From the NCBI RefSeq assembly GCF_037975245.1, contig NC_092570.1, positions 17,399,918-17,463,917 on the forward strand: a stretch of 64,000 nucleotides of DNA, written 5' to 3'. The position numbers and the translations under genes are program-made. This DNA is from Apostichopus japonicus. Lineage: Eukaryota; Echinodermata; Holothuroidea; Aspidochirotida; Stichopodidae. Under the pieces are notes generated by a model. That model ran no database searches, had not been told where the DNA came from, and worked only from the letters and a program-made list of their open reading frames with translations. Positions 40,301 through 50,393 of the stretch are shown here, piece by piece (the stretch's first letter is position 1; the number at the start of each line of letters is the position of its first letter).

Positions 40301-43300
40301 GAACTTTTTCCGAGGATTGATAATGTTTTTTAGCGTGTCCACAAGGTGCGTCGAAAGCGAGTCCGCTATACGTGGGTTGAACAGTAGAATCGCAACCATT
40401 AAAAGTCACTCTCAAATGACTCCTGAGCAAATGTCTAAAGGTCAACTCTAGCAAGGGTTGAGTTCTATTTAGCTATACTGCCATCAATATTTTGTACACA
40501 TACATTGTTGACATGTTAGGTTTTCAAAAGTACATTTCGGTAGATTTCCATCCATCAAATTATTCCCAGATCGTCAGCGGCGGAAAAGTTGACAATTGAC
40601 TTCCTCGATGAGGGAAAATGCTTGAGTTGGGTGACCATTAACATACGTTCTAGCATATTTTCCTTCGCCAATACTGATGACCTCCAACGCTGATTGATAC
40701 TTGAATACAGATATCCACTGCATAAGAAGGGGGAGAAGAGTTAGGGTAAAGGAGTGATTCATATCTTTTCTCTTTTTCTCTTCAACAGGTTTGGCTTATC
40801 ACGCCAGTTATCTTTATATTGTTTAATATGTTTGTTTTGTTGATGTCCTTCTACTCGACTCCTGTTCGGTCCACTCTTGGTTTGGTTACCACCCTTTTTG
40901 GTCTGGTCTTCTATTACTTTGGTTGTCGATGGACGAATAAGCCGCGGTCGGTCCAAAATGCTATTGGTAAGCCAAATTTCTTTCATTTTTGGAGAAGAGT
41001 CACGCCTTCAAAAACAATGATTGGAACTCCAATCCAAATGTCAGCCGAAATACGTATATTGGCTTTGAAGAGTATCGTAAGCTTTACAGCCAGGAGTGCG
41101 TGCGCGTGTGCGTTTGTGTATTGTGCGCGTTATGTGAAGGCTGCGTGTTCCGCGCGTGTATCAGACAAACCGCCTTAAAATTTAGCTCTTTATTCTACCT
41201 AAATTCGTATAAGTTGGAATAAAACAATTCATAATACATTTTACTTAAGTAGAATATAGGCCCTATATGTTCTCAATTAAAAATCATCCTAGTACAGTAA
41301 AATTTGGAAACCAATTTTACTTAAACCTGATTGTATTTCGCCTACTGGGGTGAAGTACCATCAGTGGCGTCACCAGACTTTTCAGTTTGGGGGGGCACAG
41401 GGGGGCACCAGCATTTGATGGGGGGCACTTAGGTGGATACGGATTGCCGTCCTGGGGAGGGGTGTAAGGGGAGGGGGTGCCCCTCCAGGTGCGGTGGATC
41501 GGGAAAATTATTGGGGGGGGGCTAATGTGTAGAGACTATCTAAGCGGAGCGCCACCATCGGTTGGCGCGGAGCGTACAAGAAAATTTTGGGTTTTTCAAA
41601 CCCCCAGATGGCCGGAAACGGCACTTCCCGAGTGTTTTATGCTGCGAATACCTAGCCCTAAAATATGGGTCTCAAGCCTGCAATTTCTCAGATTGCACGT
41701 AAAAGTCTGTAAAAACATTGTAATTTGTATATTCGATGGTGTTTTAAGAGAGTAGCTATTACTCGTAGTGTACTCGCAAAGACGTTTTTGAGTGTAGTAA
41801 GGGATGTTGGAGAACTGGCTGAAATAAAGCAAGTCATTGGCCTAAGACGAAGTTGTGTTGCGCTTACCGGTACTCACACTCACTGCTTCCACTTTTCACG
41901 GGGCTTGAAGACGCGGTTGGGGTGACAATGTGGTCTATAGCCAGGGGACGGGCCGAGGGCCCCCCCCCCAGCATTTACTAAAATTATTACACCTATATAG
42001 TATACGTGTGCATCGGACAGATCGACAAGTATGCATTGAAAAATGGGCAGATGCACGTTTCGGAGCCTTGGTAAATATTGGGGGGGGGGGGGCTTATCAT
42101 GCATTTGCCCCCTCAACTTTTTCATTGCCCCCCCGGTTCCGCCGCCACTGCCCCCCTCTCCTTTGGAAAATTTTCGCATACGGAGAATGGGCTAGATGCA
42201 AAATGCTGCCACATTTGATGCTAAATTCGATCTGAAGATATCTCCAGAAATTGCTATTTTTGAGGTAATGATTTTAACAAGGCGCAGAATTTTGCAGAGG
42301 ATATGAACCACATGCTGTCGATATTATGCCTAACCCTATATCAATAGAACCTACATTTGTTGAATTAATGTGTGCATGACCCCCGACCCCTTTCTTGTCC
42401 TTCTCGTTTTCGCCCATTATCTATTAAGATGTAACAGGTTCCAGCATCGTTATTGGCTCCTATCAGGGATCTCACAATGCAATCCAAAGTTTGATCACAC
42501 ATCGAGTATGGCTAAGTATGCAGGTGTGAACATTCGCCATTTGTTCCTACAAGCATCTGACCTCAAATGACCTCTGCACCCCCTACACAACAGGGTTAAT
42601 ATATGGGTCCACAAATATAGGCAAGTATGGTGCCTGCGGACCCTCACATTCTCACATTTCGTCAGCTCCTAACCTGTCAACCTCAGACCAAGGCAACATA
42701 TTGCAGTACCCTCCCTTCTCACAGTCATGTAGCTCGCGAAGCGGACGTGTATATCCGCTGGTATGGCGTGAGCACTGACACATTCAATGTAAATATCGAC
42801 ACCTGTTGTGATGGCGCGGGTTACGACTTCGATACCCGACGTTCAAGGATAAACTTTTTCATTTATTCGCAGCTCATTTGAAGAAAATACGAATTACTGT
42901 GCTTCTTTGTCCTTATGAAAAACCAACTCAGATGATGGGAGTTGAATATAACAAAATATATATATATTTTTCTACCAACCCAAATCTCAGATGGGGGGGC
43001 ACTCGGGGGGCACTAGGTTTTCCAGGGGGGCACGTGCCCCCCTGGCCCCCCCTTGGCGACGCCACTGAGTACCATTCTACTTAAAATGTCATTGGTCAAT
43101 CAGTTTCACTTCAGTCAAGTAGTTAGCTTTAAATAAAGTGTGAGTGGTCAGTCACTACTCTCTCTTTAGTTAAGTGCTTTTTAACTTAAGTGAAAATGCG
43201 AGTTTTAAGAGTATTATATCAATGCGTAACATTGATTTTATCCTTAATATATACCTCCTTGCTCAGACTTTATTCTGAAAGCCCCGTGTAACGTCTAGAA

Positions 43301-43482
43301 AATCCTTGTTGTCTTTGGTAGAGGTCAAAGGTTACACATTAACTATCACCGCTGGACGTATAAAGCTGATATGTTTTCCTCCAATGATTGCTTACATTAT
43401 TTTATTTTCTTTGCCAGATTCATCGAATCAATTCTTGCAGAAACTGTGCCTATCTGTGCGACAGGAGGTGAAAACCTATTGA
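28314..43482 (+). CDS. SLC7 amino-acid transporter light chain, gene 1 (eight exons, 478 aa)
   Basis: A light-chain subunit of heteromeric amino-acid transporters (LAT/xCT/b0,+ group, APC fold), which exchanges amino acids across the plasma membrane with an SLC3 heavy chain. Exons: 28314-28764, 30551-30776, 32831-32875, 36057-36177, 38287-38487, 38761-38910, 40789-40966 and 43418-43482 (1437 nt). All are GT-AG and in phase. TM1 carries the substrate motif GTGIF (33-37). C133, in the TM3-TM4 loop (FMGDC), is the heavy-chain disulfide cysteine. TM6 reads YSGIFAYAGW, then VTEEIKRPEK. Later family motifs are LNGLLF, FVAAREGYLPEVMSMIHVRWKTPLP and FRWKQPNRP. The length fits the family's usual 470-530. 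One oddity is PEKTVVAM after TM6: the usual proline-arginine is absent and one residue is lost against gene 2. Which substrate it carries cannot be told by eye. The paralogue at 51.6 kb has near-identical exon sizes. Confidence 0.94.
29548..29771 (+). mobile_element. tRNA-derived SINE, family B, plus strand
   Basis: The head has an A box (TAGCTCAGTGGTTAACGCC) and a B box (GGTTCGAGTC). The body has GTTGACAATTGACAATCATG and TTTGCGGCTTTGATAAG, and the tail is a TACA/TATACA run. A second, inverted copy is at 59067-59312. It lies in intron 1 of SLC7-like gene 1. Without a full cloverleaf I do not call it a tRNA gene. Confidence 0.88.
29774..30012 (-). mobile_element. Partial inverted copy of the 36.8-kb MITE
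   Basis: The reverse complement matches the interior of 36815-37178 over about 230 bases, including TAGGCATGCATCGGTTATTA, CATTTGCCGTGTTA, GGGGAAGTCGTTACAA and TAGGTGCCCGAAAAATTC. The terminal repeats are missing on both sides. The two copies lie inverted in introns 1 and 4 of the same gene. Confidence 0.85.
30047..30079. mobile_element. 33-bp palindromic micro-element with 7-bp TSD
   Basis: Arms CAGGGAGTTGTTTTG and CATAACAACTCCCTG around a CTC loop, with one mismatch between arms. Flanked by the perfect 7-bp direct repeat GTTTGAT (30040-30046 and 30080-30086). Intron 1 of SLC7-like gene 1. Confidence 0.85.
30945..31009. mobile_element. Palindromic micro-element cluster
   Basis: A half copy (CAAGGAGTTGTTATG, from 30945) is followed by a nearly full palindrome at 30974-31003 (arms GAGAGTTGTTAT and ATAACAACTCCC). 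TATACTT occurs at 30963-30969 and again at 31003-31009, but four bases separate the left copy from the palindrome, so it is not a clean duplication. Intron 2 of SLC7-like gene 1. Confidence 0.65.
31206..31373. mobile_element. MITE, 168 bp, TIR CAGGGACGTAGCCAG
   Basis: Perfect terminal inverted repeats CAGGGACGTAGCCAG and CTGGCTACGTCCCTG with G- and C-rich interior. hAT-like ends, but no clear target-site duplication. The left half matches, inverted, the right half of 31996-32213. Intron 2 of SLC7-like gene 1. Confidence 0.8.
31996..32213. mobile_element. MITE, 218 bp, same family, inverted
   Basis: Ends CAGGGACGTAGCC and GGCTTCGTCCCTG. The flanking octamers TTTGGTGG and TTGGATGG agree at six of eight positions, as for an aged 8-bp hAT duplication. 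The interior (GCTCCGTTAA, GCTCCCTTTGTGA) matches the 31206-31373 element in reverse complement. Confidence 0.78.
33066..33450 (-). mobile_element. Truncated copy of the MULE-like element at 50.4 kb
   Basis: In reverse complement it matches 50394-50700: ATTGATGCTGACGTCACGAG, GATTGG, CAATTGCAAACCTGTTTGGG and, at the other side, CGTTCCACGAAACGAATTCC-like sequence. One terminal repeat (CAATTGCAAACCTGTTTGGG) is present near 33420-33440; the other is absent. The tiny palindrome at 33315-33349 sits inside it, so it inserted later. Intron 3 of SLC7-like gene 1. Confidence 0.75.
33315..33349. mobile_element. 35-bp palindromic micro-element (second type) with 7-bp TSD
   Basis: Arms CATGGAGGTAAATACAG and CTGTTTTTACCTCCATG around a single A, with one mismatch. 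Flanked by the perfect 7-bp direct repeat CAACTTC (33308-33314 and 33350-33356). Same CA...TG ends and duplication length as the CAGGGAGTTGTT palindromes. Confidence 0.85.
34181..34208. mobile_element. 28-bp palindromic micro-element
   Basis: Arms CAGGGAGTTGTT and AACAACTCTCTG around ATGG. Flanks ATTGACC and AGTGACC agree at six of seven positions. A decayed relative (GGGGAGTTGCTTAACAATTC) starts at 34255. Intron 3 of SLC7-like gene 1. Confidence 0.75.
36437..37515. repeat. Decayed ~55-bp tandem repeat (satellite-like)
   Basis: About 12-15 diverged units of AGCTTAGGCTGTACTTCCAT, AGCTCATATCATATATTTAG, CTTATAGC. A MITE at 36815-37178 interrupts the array. Intron 4 of SLC7-like gene 1. Confidence 0.9.
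36815..37178. mobile_element. MITE, 364 bp, 8-bp TSD, inside the tandem array
   Basis: Ends TATAGGCGTAGGAG and CTCCTACTCCTATG are inverted repeats (12 of 14). CTTATAGC flanks both sides (36807-36814 and 37179-37186). Because that octamer is part of the host repeat, the duplication is likely but less certain than elsewhere. A partial inverted copy is at 29774-30012. Confidence 0.8.
41362..43067. mobile_element. hAT-type non-autonomous element, 1706 bp, 8-bp TSD
   Basis: Ends CAGTGGCGTCACC and GGCGACGCCACTG, flanked by the perfect 8-bp direct repeat AGTACCAT (41354-41361 and 43068-43075). The subterminal regions are GGGGGGCAC-rich on both sides. It contains the GC-rich hairpin at 41545-41576 shared with 424-534, and near 42125 a CCGCCGCCACTG motif that may be the end of a nested element. 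No transposase. It occupies most of the last intron of SLC7-like gene 1. Confidence 0.93.
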
Positions 43483-44701
43483 TTTTATAATTATCAGAGG
43501 TTCGGTTCGTGACTACATGAAGAACTATGGAGGACTATAGGGCTGGTGAATTGCATGTGGAGGATTATAGTTGGGTCTCGGGTAACTAAGGGCTATAGAG
43601 AACTAAGGAGGAGAGAAAGACAACTATGGAAGACAAACGCTTTGAAACAAAAACAAAAAATGCGTTTATTACATTTTGCTATATCCTTCCCTTCTTTTAA
43701 GATAGATTCTCGACCCAACCCCTATCTCTACACCCCGCCCCTCCCCCTCCCCCATCTTCCAAACAACCCCCTCTCAAATGTGCCTTTATGAGAAGGACAC
43801 TGATGTATTGGGTCTGCCTCTGCAGCTTGCAGAGTATCATTCAAATGACTTTAGGCGCACGATGTGGAATCGTCTGATGAATAGCTTCCAGTTTGAAATT
43901 CTCAACTGCCATAGTGTGTATATAGGAAGGCCATCCCTTCAAAAATAGTTTTAAGGGTTTTTTCTCACTCACTCTCTCTCTCTTTGTATCTGTTAGAAGT
44001 ATTCTCTTTTTTAAAACGTTAATTTCTATGCTATATATACAGGGTTCTTCGTAACATTGTCGAAGGTAAACTTGGTATTCAGGAATGCAATGAGGCTATA
44101 CTATTTCAGGTTCTACGGTTAATTTCCATCTTAAAGTTTACATTTTACATCTATAGTGACATAAAAAAATATATATATATGCATTTAAAACTCATTTTGC
44201 GTTTCGTTTTTTACTACAAAAGTTAAAGGGACATTCTCTACTATACTAGATGAAACCGCCATCTCAATATCTTGCCGCTAACTCGAGTTATGGTTGATTG
44301 AATGTATAACCTAATCTAACAGGTTAACATTCACTTACTTCGGGACGTGATTCACATTACATGGTCTGTGACGTCATCACGGTCGATCGATTTTTTTTTT
44401 TCTTCAAAATCTTTGCATTCCTTTAATAATCTTGTTGTTGACTCATCCTTGAAATATGATACGAAATAGAATATTCGCTTAGTTGTCAATGTTTTTTTGT
44501 ATTTATAATTTCATCAAACTTTCTTTATTTTTTGTAGAAATATGATTTTCTTCTGTGAAGAAACACAAAAGAAATGTCAGCTTCGTTGACCTGAAGTCAC
44601 CCGATAGCATCATTCACATAGCTGTTGTCATATGCTTCCGTATAAAGATATCAAAGAATTAGCAAAAGTCATATGCTTGCCATATAAAATGCTTGTATGA
44701 G

Positions 44702-44729
44702 TAGGGAGTTGTTATGGAACAACTCCCTG
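44702..44729. mobile_element. 28-bp palindromic micro-element with 7-bp TSD
   Basis: Arms TAGGGAGTTGTT and AACAACTCCCTG around ATGG. Flanked by the perfect 7-bp direct repeat GTATGAG (44695-44701 and 44730-44736). Confidence 0.85.
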
Positions 44730-44750
44730 GTATGAGGATATGGGTTTGAC

Positions 44751-44767
44751 CAGGGTTGTTGTTCATG
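44751..44767. mobile_element. 17-bp CAGGG...CATG micro-element with 7-bp TSD
   Basis: CAGGGTTGTTGTTCATG lies between perfect copies of GTTTGAC (44744-44750 and 44768-44774), only 15 bases past the previous element's duplication. It keeps the ends of the family but not the palindrome, so it may be a decayed or partly excised copy. Confidence 0.65.
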
Positions 44768-46755
44768 GTTTGACCTACATGGCAGAAAATGTCCGCAGCG
44801 TATTCCGAACATGAGTTGAGCAGATCCTTATACTAAAGAGGGACAGAAAGGAACGTCTGTATAGTCTGTAGGTTACTCTGTCAGCCAAGGCTTGCGTGAG
44901 GGGGTCAGGGGTTACAACCCGAGCCCTGGTCAATGAGAGAGGAAAATATGATCAGGAAAGAATTTAAAAAAAGTTTGCTCTCCCATATAAAAATTCCCAA
45001 ATGTAAAATGGAGGCACAGCAGTATAGCGTAAGGAGTAGCCATTTTTTTGTTTACAGTAACCAAGCATAACAAGACGTAGGGCCTGGGGGTGGGTTAAGC
45101 CCTATTTATAAGAAAATGAATGTACTACAAATCAGGAATATATACGCTGATCGGTCTATCCGACACGAGTGGTACAAGGGGATAAAGCCCCGGGGTGAGT
45201 CAATTAGGGGCCCGGGTTGGATATACAGGATACAGATCAATGTATTCTCAATTTACTTAAGGAAATGACAAGACTTCAAGAGGGGGGGGGGGGTGTAGTC
45301 ACCTTACTGTCCCCAGAGCCCGGCTGGGTTTTCTACACTACTTATCCAGTGAATGGCCGCTTGTATGTAACTTATTGGTTGAACATTTTAGTTTCCAGAC
45401 AATTAGATAACTATGTAGCGCCATCTTTTATTTTCGACGTTTTGAGACTTGTGCCTACGCTTGTAATAAGTTGAAAATGTTACTCTGTTAATATAAGATG
45501 TAGAGTTGCATTTCCTTGGTGAAATGCAGGCACGGGTACAGGGCTGTGGGGTCATCCCCCTCCCCCAGGCTTTCACGTCACAAAAAGATAAACTCGAATG
45601 TTGTTATAAGTAAAACCTTGTCGGTTTAGACCTGATTATTTGCCTTCGCAGGCACCATTTGACGTCTCAACTTTATTTGCAGGCTCAGGACACCAGTCTC
45701 CTACAAGTATGGGCGACGAACCCAGGAATACATCCTCTCCTTTTTAATGAACTTTCTTTATCGATCAACTGGCCCTGAAATAGGTCGAGAAGCTGTGTTT
45801 TTTTAGTTGATTTGAATAAATGTTTCACCATGATGCTGTTTTGGTAATAAAATTCCTGTTAGTTTAGCTCACGAGATTCACTATTCATGGGGTTTCATGT
45901 CAAATAATGAAGTATACTCAAAAAAATGAAGTGTTGAAAAGTAATCGATAAGTGTCATATCAAATACTTCAGCCTAGCTCGTACAGGGACAACACCCTCC
46001 TTGCTAATTTTACACTTTCCGAGTGTTGAAAATCTAACACCTCGCTGGTGTTGAATTTATCAACACTTGCAGGTGTCATTGTCACACCCAGTCCCCTAAA
46101 TTTAGCTCTTCAAAGGTGTTTTATTACTCAGTTGATGGGAGAGCTGTAGTAACACCACATGTCTGGCTATTCTTACACTTTTTGCGTGTTGAATATAGCC
46201 AACACCTTACTGAATGTTCAATTGACACTTGCAGGTGAAATTGCAAACCCCAAATCCCATAAATATAACACTTACACTCAAAAAACGTGATACACAGGTT
46301 AAGTAAAATTATACTTAATTTTCATGTGAAATAAGAACACTAAAACATTTAAGTAATAATTACTTAACTGCTGGTTTGTACAGTTTTACATGTTTATTAT
46401 GTAACGCAAATACAATACTGTTATGTAAAATTTTGCCAGAGAAGTTTACATAGCACCCATTTAGTAAATATTTTATACAGGTTTTAGGTTAATTATTACC
46501 TAGTAATTAGGTAAACAATATATGGATGCATGTTTGAATCGCCCACAGCAGAGAGGTACATTTAAGAGAGAGCAAAAAGCAATGACAACACAAACAATTC
46601 AGAATGTGCGATTTTCAGCAATTAAACACCCTACTACCTTCCTATTCCAGAGGTCCATATATTATATCCCATTAAATGTAAAATAAACAATTTAGGCTAT
46701 AAAAGTACTGTCTTGTGGAATGAAGTCAACTTAAAAGTGCCAACATTTTCAGTTG

Positions 46756-47262
46756 CTACAGTTCAGTTACTTGGTCTTTATTGTTTGCGCATACCTTTTG
46801 GTATTCCAGATTAAACACAAAGAAACAATTCTTCCCAAAGTCAATTTCAAATCATGCAACAACTTTAGAGAAATTCTGATCCATGGGATGAGAAAACATG
46901 GAGTGCTGTGTATGATGACTGCTACACTACAGTGACTATGTATTTGTTGTTGGCAAATGCCTTTTGGTATTCCAGATTAAACACAAGAAACAACTCTTCC
47001 CAAAGTCAATTTCAAATAGGCAACAACTTTAGATACTGATCCGTGGGATGAGAAAACGTAGAGTGCTGTCTCTGATGAATGCTACACTGCAGTTACTTTG
47101 TCTTTGTTGTTGGTTTGTGCCTTTGGTATTCCAAATTAAACACAAAGAAACAACTCTTCCCAAAGACAATTCCAAATAAGCAACAACTTTACATACATTC
47201 TGATCCGTGAGATGAGGAAATGTGGAGTGCTGTCTATGACAACTGCTAAACTGCAGTTACTT
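46756..47262. repeat. Three tandem ~160-bp units next to the element gene
   Basis: Each unit has TTTGGTATTCCAGATTAAAC, CAACTCTTCCCAAAGTCAAT, TGATCCGTGGGATGAG and GAGTGCTGTC. The unit nearest the gene overlaps the last codons (VTAV and stop), so the repeat arose by duplication of the gene's 3' end. Confidence 0.9.
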
Positions 47263-48569
47263 TGTCTTTTTTGCTGGCACGGTAAGCATAAAAATCTCGA
47301 ATCTGGTTGCACTTCACACCACCAGGCAACTGGTTGACAACTTTTTGGAAAAATTCCCAGGCACCGAAACTTGCAATTTGGTATAATTCAGATTTAACAC
47401 GTAGAATGATATGAAGCAACATCAATGGCTTCATAAATGTCCTCTGGGGTAGGGCATGTCTCTCGATGATCACAAATGACTGCTGAGGATGTATTTTGCT
47501 TCCTCCAAGAAGTAACACATATTGCTGAGGTCTTTCTGAAATCTTTTGCAAATAGAATTCCAAGTTGATGCTACCTAAGTAACAAAGAAAAGAAAAGAAA
47601 ATTCCCATCATAATGTAGTTGTGTTAAAACATTCTTGGAGCATAAGCAGTTATTTACATGTACCCCTCACAAAACATTGACATTCCTAAAGAAAATGCAC
47701 ACAATTTAATCAGTTTTGGTTGTCTTCTTCAAGCACATTTGAAACTAGAAAGCCAGATGGCCTATAGTGATTCCTTGTCAAAACAGGAACTTGCATTAAA
47801 CTTTCATCAGACAATGTAGGCAACTTTTACAACCAATGCATCATGTTAACAATGCTTAAAACAATGCTCACTCCCATTGTATGCAATTGTGTAGATGGCT
47901 ATGAACTGTAACAGCTAGATCACTTCCATAATATTGCTAAATTATAGTTGGGCCTAGGTCTAAAAGTATCACCGATCCACATCAGCTTCGGCCTACTTGC
48001 TACAACTTACAAGCTAAAATGGCAATTAGTGGTAATTATATATTGCATTACATGAATATATGTTTATCCCTTATTAAACATAGTACCAGCGTAACTATAG
48101 GCCCATGCTCGATGCTTTTAAAAATGCATTGCCTTGCAATAGCCTAAGTATATCCTACTAGGCTAGTACTACTATTTAAAAAAGTGACTCGCAGGGTATA
48201 CGAAGTTACGGTTAACGCCCAAAAGGAATAGAATGCACTAGGTTACATAAAAGGCCTAGACCAAAGTCCTCCGTCCGTCCGTCGGCAATTCCGTTTAATT
48301 TAACTTGTATGTAGATTACACAGATTCGTTGACAATTATGAGTTGGCTATGACAAACAGCAAGTAGCCTATTATATTAACTTATCGTATGACTTTAACGT
48401 TAGGTCTACGTAACGCAAGCGATTCAAATGCATTCGTCTACCCAACTTTGTCGTGGGTCTCTAAGCATATCTCGTTCTTTTCACGTTCACTTACATAATA
48501 TCAAAACATACCTCCGAATTTTTCAATCAATTCTTCCAGGCCCCAGTCTCCTATAACGTCATTTTCCAT
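47246..48569 (-). CDS. Element-borne gene: SAM-like N-terminus joined to PB1/SAM-family C-terminus (128 aa)
   Basis: Two exons on the minus strand, 48512-48569 and 47246-47574, with GT-AG junction in phase (387 nt with stop). Exon 1 encodes MENDVIGDWGLEELIEKFGG, which resembles the first helix of a SAM domain. Exon 2 encodes LQKISERPQQYVLLLGG, FVIIERHALPQ, and GAWEFFQKVVNQLPG. These match my recollection of the C-terminal motifs of a large multicopy family in fish and invertebrate genomes, often labelled 'sterile alpha motif domain-containing protein 3-like'. The usual middle (PB1-like region and the block seen at 62.0-63.8 kb) is absent, so this is an internally deleted form that keeps an intact frame. 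No catalytic motif is seen. Whether it is expressed is unknown. Confidence 0.6.
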
Positions 48570-48896
48570 GCCATTGTAGCTCGTTATCGCACACTGAATA
48601 CGTAACGTTATGTGGCTTGCACGTATATATGGCCGTGGTTACTATAGTACATTTAGTAACGGTAAATGTCAGTGGTTTAAATACTTAACTTGCACTAAGA
48701 ATCCAGCTGATGGGAGGTTTGACCAATCGGAATGCTCGAACTGAAAGTACAATTTCTGCAGGTGTAAAAAATACACGCTACTTGAATTATGTAACCCTAC
48801 TCAGGGTCAGAGTAACCCTTCAGGTGTAGGGTGAACGGTTACACCTGGAAAGTGTTCAAATTCAACACTCCATTTTTTTGTGTATAATTGCTAGAA

Positions 48897-50383
48897 GTTT
48901 TCAAAAAGTACTTTCCTGTAGGTCTTTTACGAATCCAAATTGTTCTCAGACACTTTTAAGGAACATACAAGATGACTGAATGTCCCAGTGAGGAAAATTT
49001 CCTCGAAAGATGTAATAAAACAGTTTAAGAATTTTGACCAAAGGTGACCATATTTGAATATCTAGCACATTGTGGAATTTTCAACTAAGGGTTTTCTTTC
49101 GTTATGTCCGGCTATTACTTTAGGCTATATGAAAAAAAAGCCTCGTTGGTTGAAAGTTGAGGATAGAATAATTCTATTGACTACTCACTCATTAGCTTCC
49201 TCTTCCTCTTTGTGAAATTTTGGTAAAATGGAGGATTGGTAGATTGTTACAAAATGGTGCTCTATATTGTCACTTTTGAAAACTATATTGAAAAAGTTTA
49301 AACCCTTTTTTCCTCGTTCAAGGTGGTACGGCATGCACAAAGGATTAATTTTTCTTTTTCTTTTTTCCTTGGAAAAGTTGTCTATGTTCAGTCAAGGAAT
49401 TGCTGGTAAATGAAGTCTTATATAATTACATTGTACAGATAGCCATAAATATACCCGAGGTCGGAGTAGAAGAGCCAATTAGGGAGGAATTTTTAAAGGA
49501 GAGGAATTTTTAAGTACTGAGGATTGTGGAGACGGAGCGGTTTCTATCGTTTGGGAAGGGAGTGCATGGTTGCTACTTGTTTTAATCAATCGGTCATTGT
49601 CGGAATTGTTTTTGTTCTTTATATATAAGTATACTTGTAGTCGGGCCTACACCCATTTAGGAAAGGATTTTTTAATGGAATGAGACTCTAAGTAGTAACA
49701 ATTGTGTAGTATCTGTTCCCTTTCTAAGGGGAATGGTGATGCACACCTGACGAGTGATCACACAGTCACAGCCCCGATGCAATGGGACTGGGGTTGAGAG
49801 CGGATCAGTCGTTTGGTAGTTTGGTTTTCGTGCCCAGGTTCTTTCCAGGGCGACTTTTCTTTAAAAAAAGTAACAATTGTGAATACAGAAAGGTTTTGGT
49901 TTTTGGGGAAGTGAGTTTGTTGCGACTTTGTATTTCAGTATAGGAGTTCTCCAATCAATGGGTCGTTCTCGAGGTTGTTTTTGTATAACTTGGTGTTGAA
50001 TTCTTCAAGTAGGGTGAAAAAAGATTTTGTTTCCTGCACGGAGAAGATGCGAAGTAGCAATATAGGAAGGGATTTTGAGTGCGAGTCGATAACCTGTGGT
50101 GTAGATTCTGTTTAAAATTTGTTTATTAGGGATAAGAGATGGTAAGCAGGGAGATGCTGAGGTTTGCGTCCTTCAATAAACTTCATGTGATGACAACAGC
50201 CTCTCGATTTTTACCCTCCTCCTCCTCCGGTTGAACCCCCAATGCTACCGCTGTGACCTGATGGTGCGAAACACTCACCGTTTAACCACCGTCGATAATC
50301 TCAGCGATATGATTGGCCGTCGCACCGTATACAATAATATATGAGAGCGATCGACTACCTGCCTATTCAAACAAACAGTATCC
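48897..50383. other. Spacer with dispersed repeat
   Basis: No gene is recognised. The inverted partner of the 2-kb dispersed repeat is at 49706-49864. Otherwise AT-rich with no structure I can name. Confidence 0.45.
49706..49864 (+). repeat. Dispersed ~155-bp repeat, partner of 2057-2212
   Basis: Reverse complement of 2057-2212 with few differences (GATGCACACCTGACGAGTGA, GGGTTGAGAGCGGATCAGTC-like, GGTTTTCGTGCCCAGG). Followed by an A-rich stretch (CTTTAAAAAAAG), which could be a retroposon tail. Confidence 0.8.
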
Positions 50384-50393
50384 CGCATCCCGG

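Larger units (their letters stand above)
43483..45912. other. Spacer between SLC7-like gene 1 and the 3-kb element
   Basis: No gene is recognised. The start holds the 3' UTR of SLC7-like gene 1. Two palindromic micro-elements lie at 44702-44729 and 44751-44767. AATAAA-like hexamers near 45817 and 45848 are too far away to assign. Small ORFs here have no family features. Confidence 0.4.
45913..48896 (-). mobile_element. TIR-bounded element, ~3 kb, carrying a two-exon gene
   Basis: The left end reads TATACTCAAAAAAATGAAGT and the right end, reversed, TATACACAAAAAAATGGAGT; both continue GTTGAA. They are inverted repeats of about 26 bases with two mismatches. Subterminal GCAGGTGT and GTGTTGAA motifs recur inward at both ends. 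No target-site duplication is clear because TATA is part of the repeat. Inside lies a gene on the minus strand (47246-48569) whose C-terminus belongs to a multicopy element protein family. A 160-bp tandem repeat lies at 46756-47262. I do not recognise the superfamily. Confidence 0.75.

Noticed and set aside
41930-42235. 101-aa ORF in the last intron of SLC7-like gene 1
   Set aside because: Lies inside the hAT element and is driven by G- and C-runs.
44340-44400. CRE-like GTGACGTCATCAC as a promoter for SLC7-like gene 2
   Set aside because: About 7 kb away with other elements between; no evidence of a transcription start.
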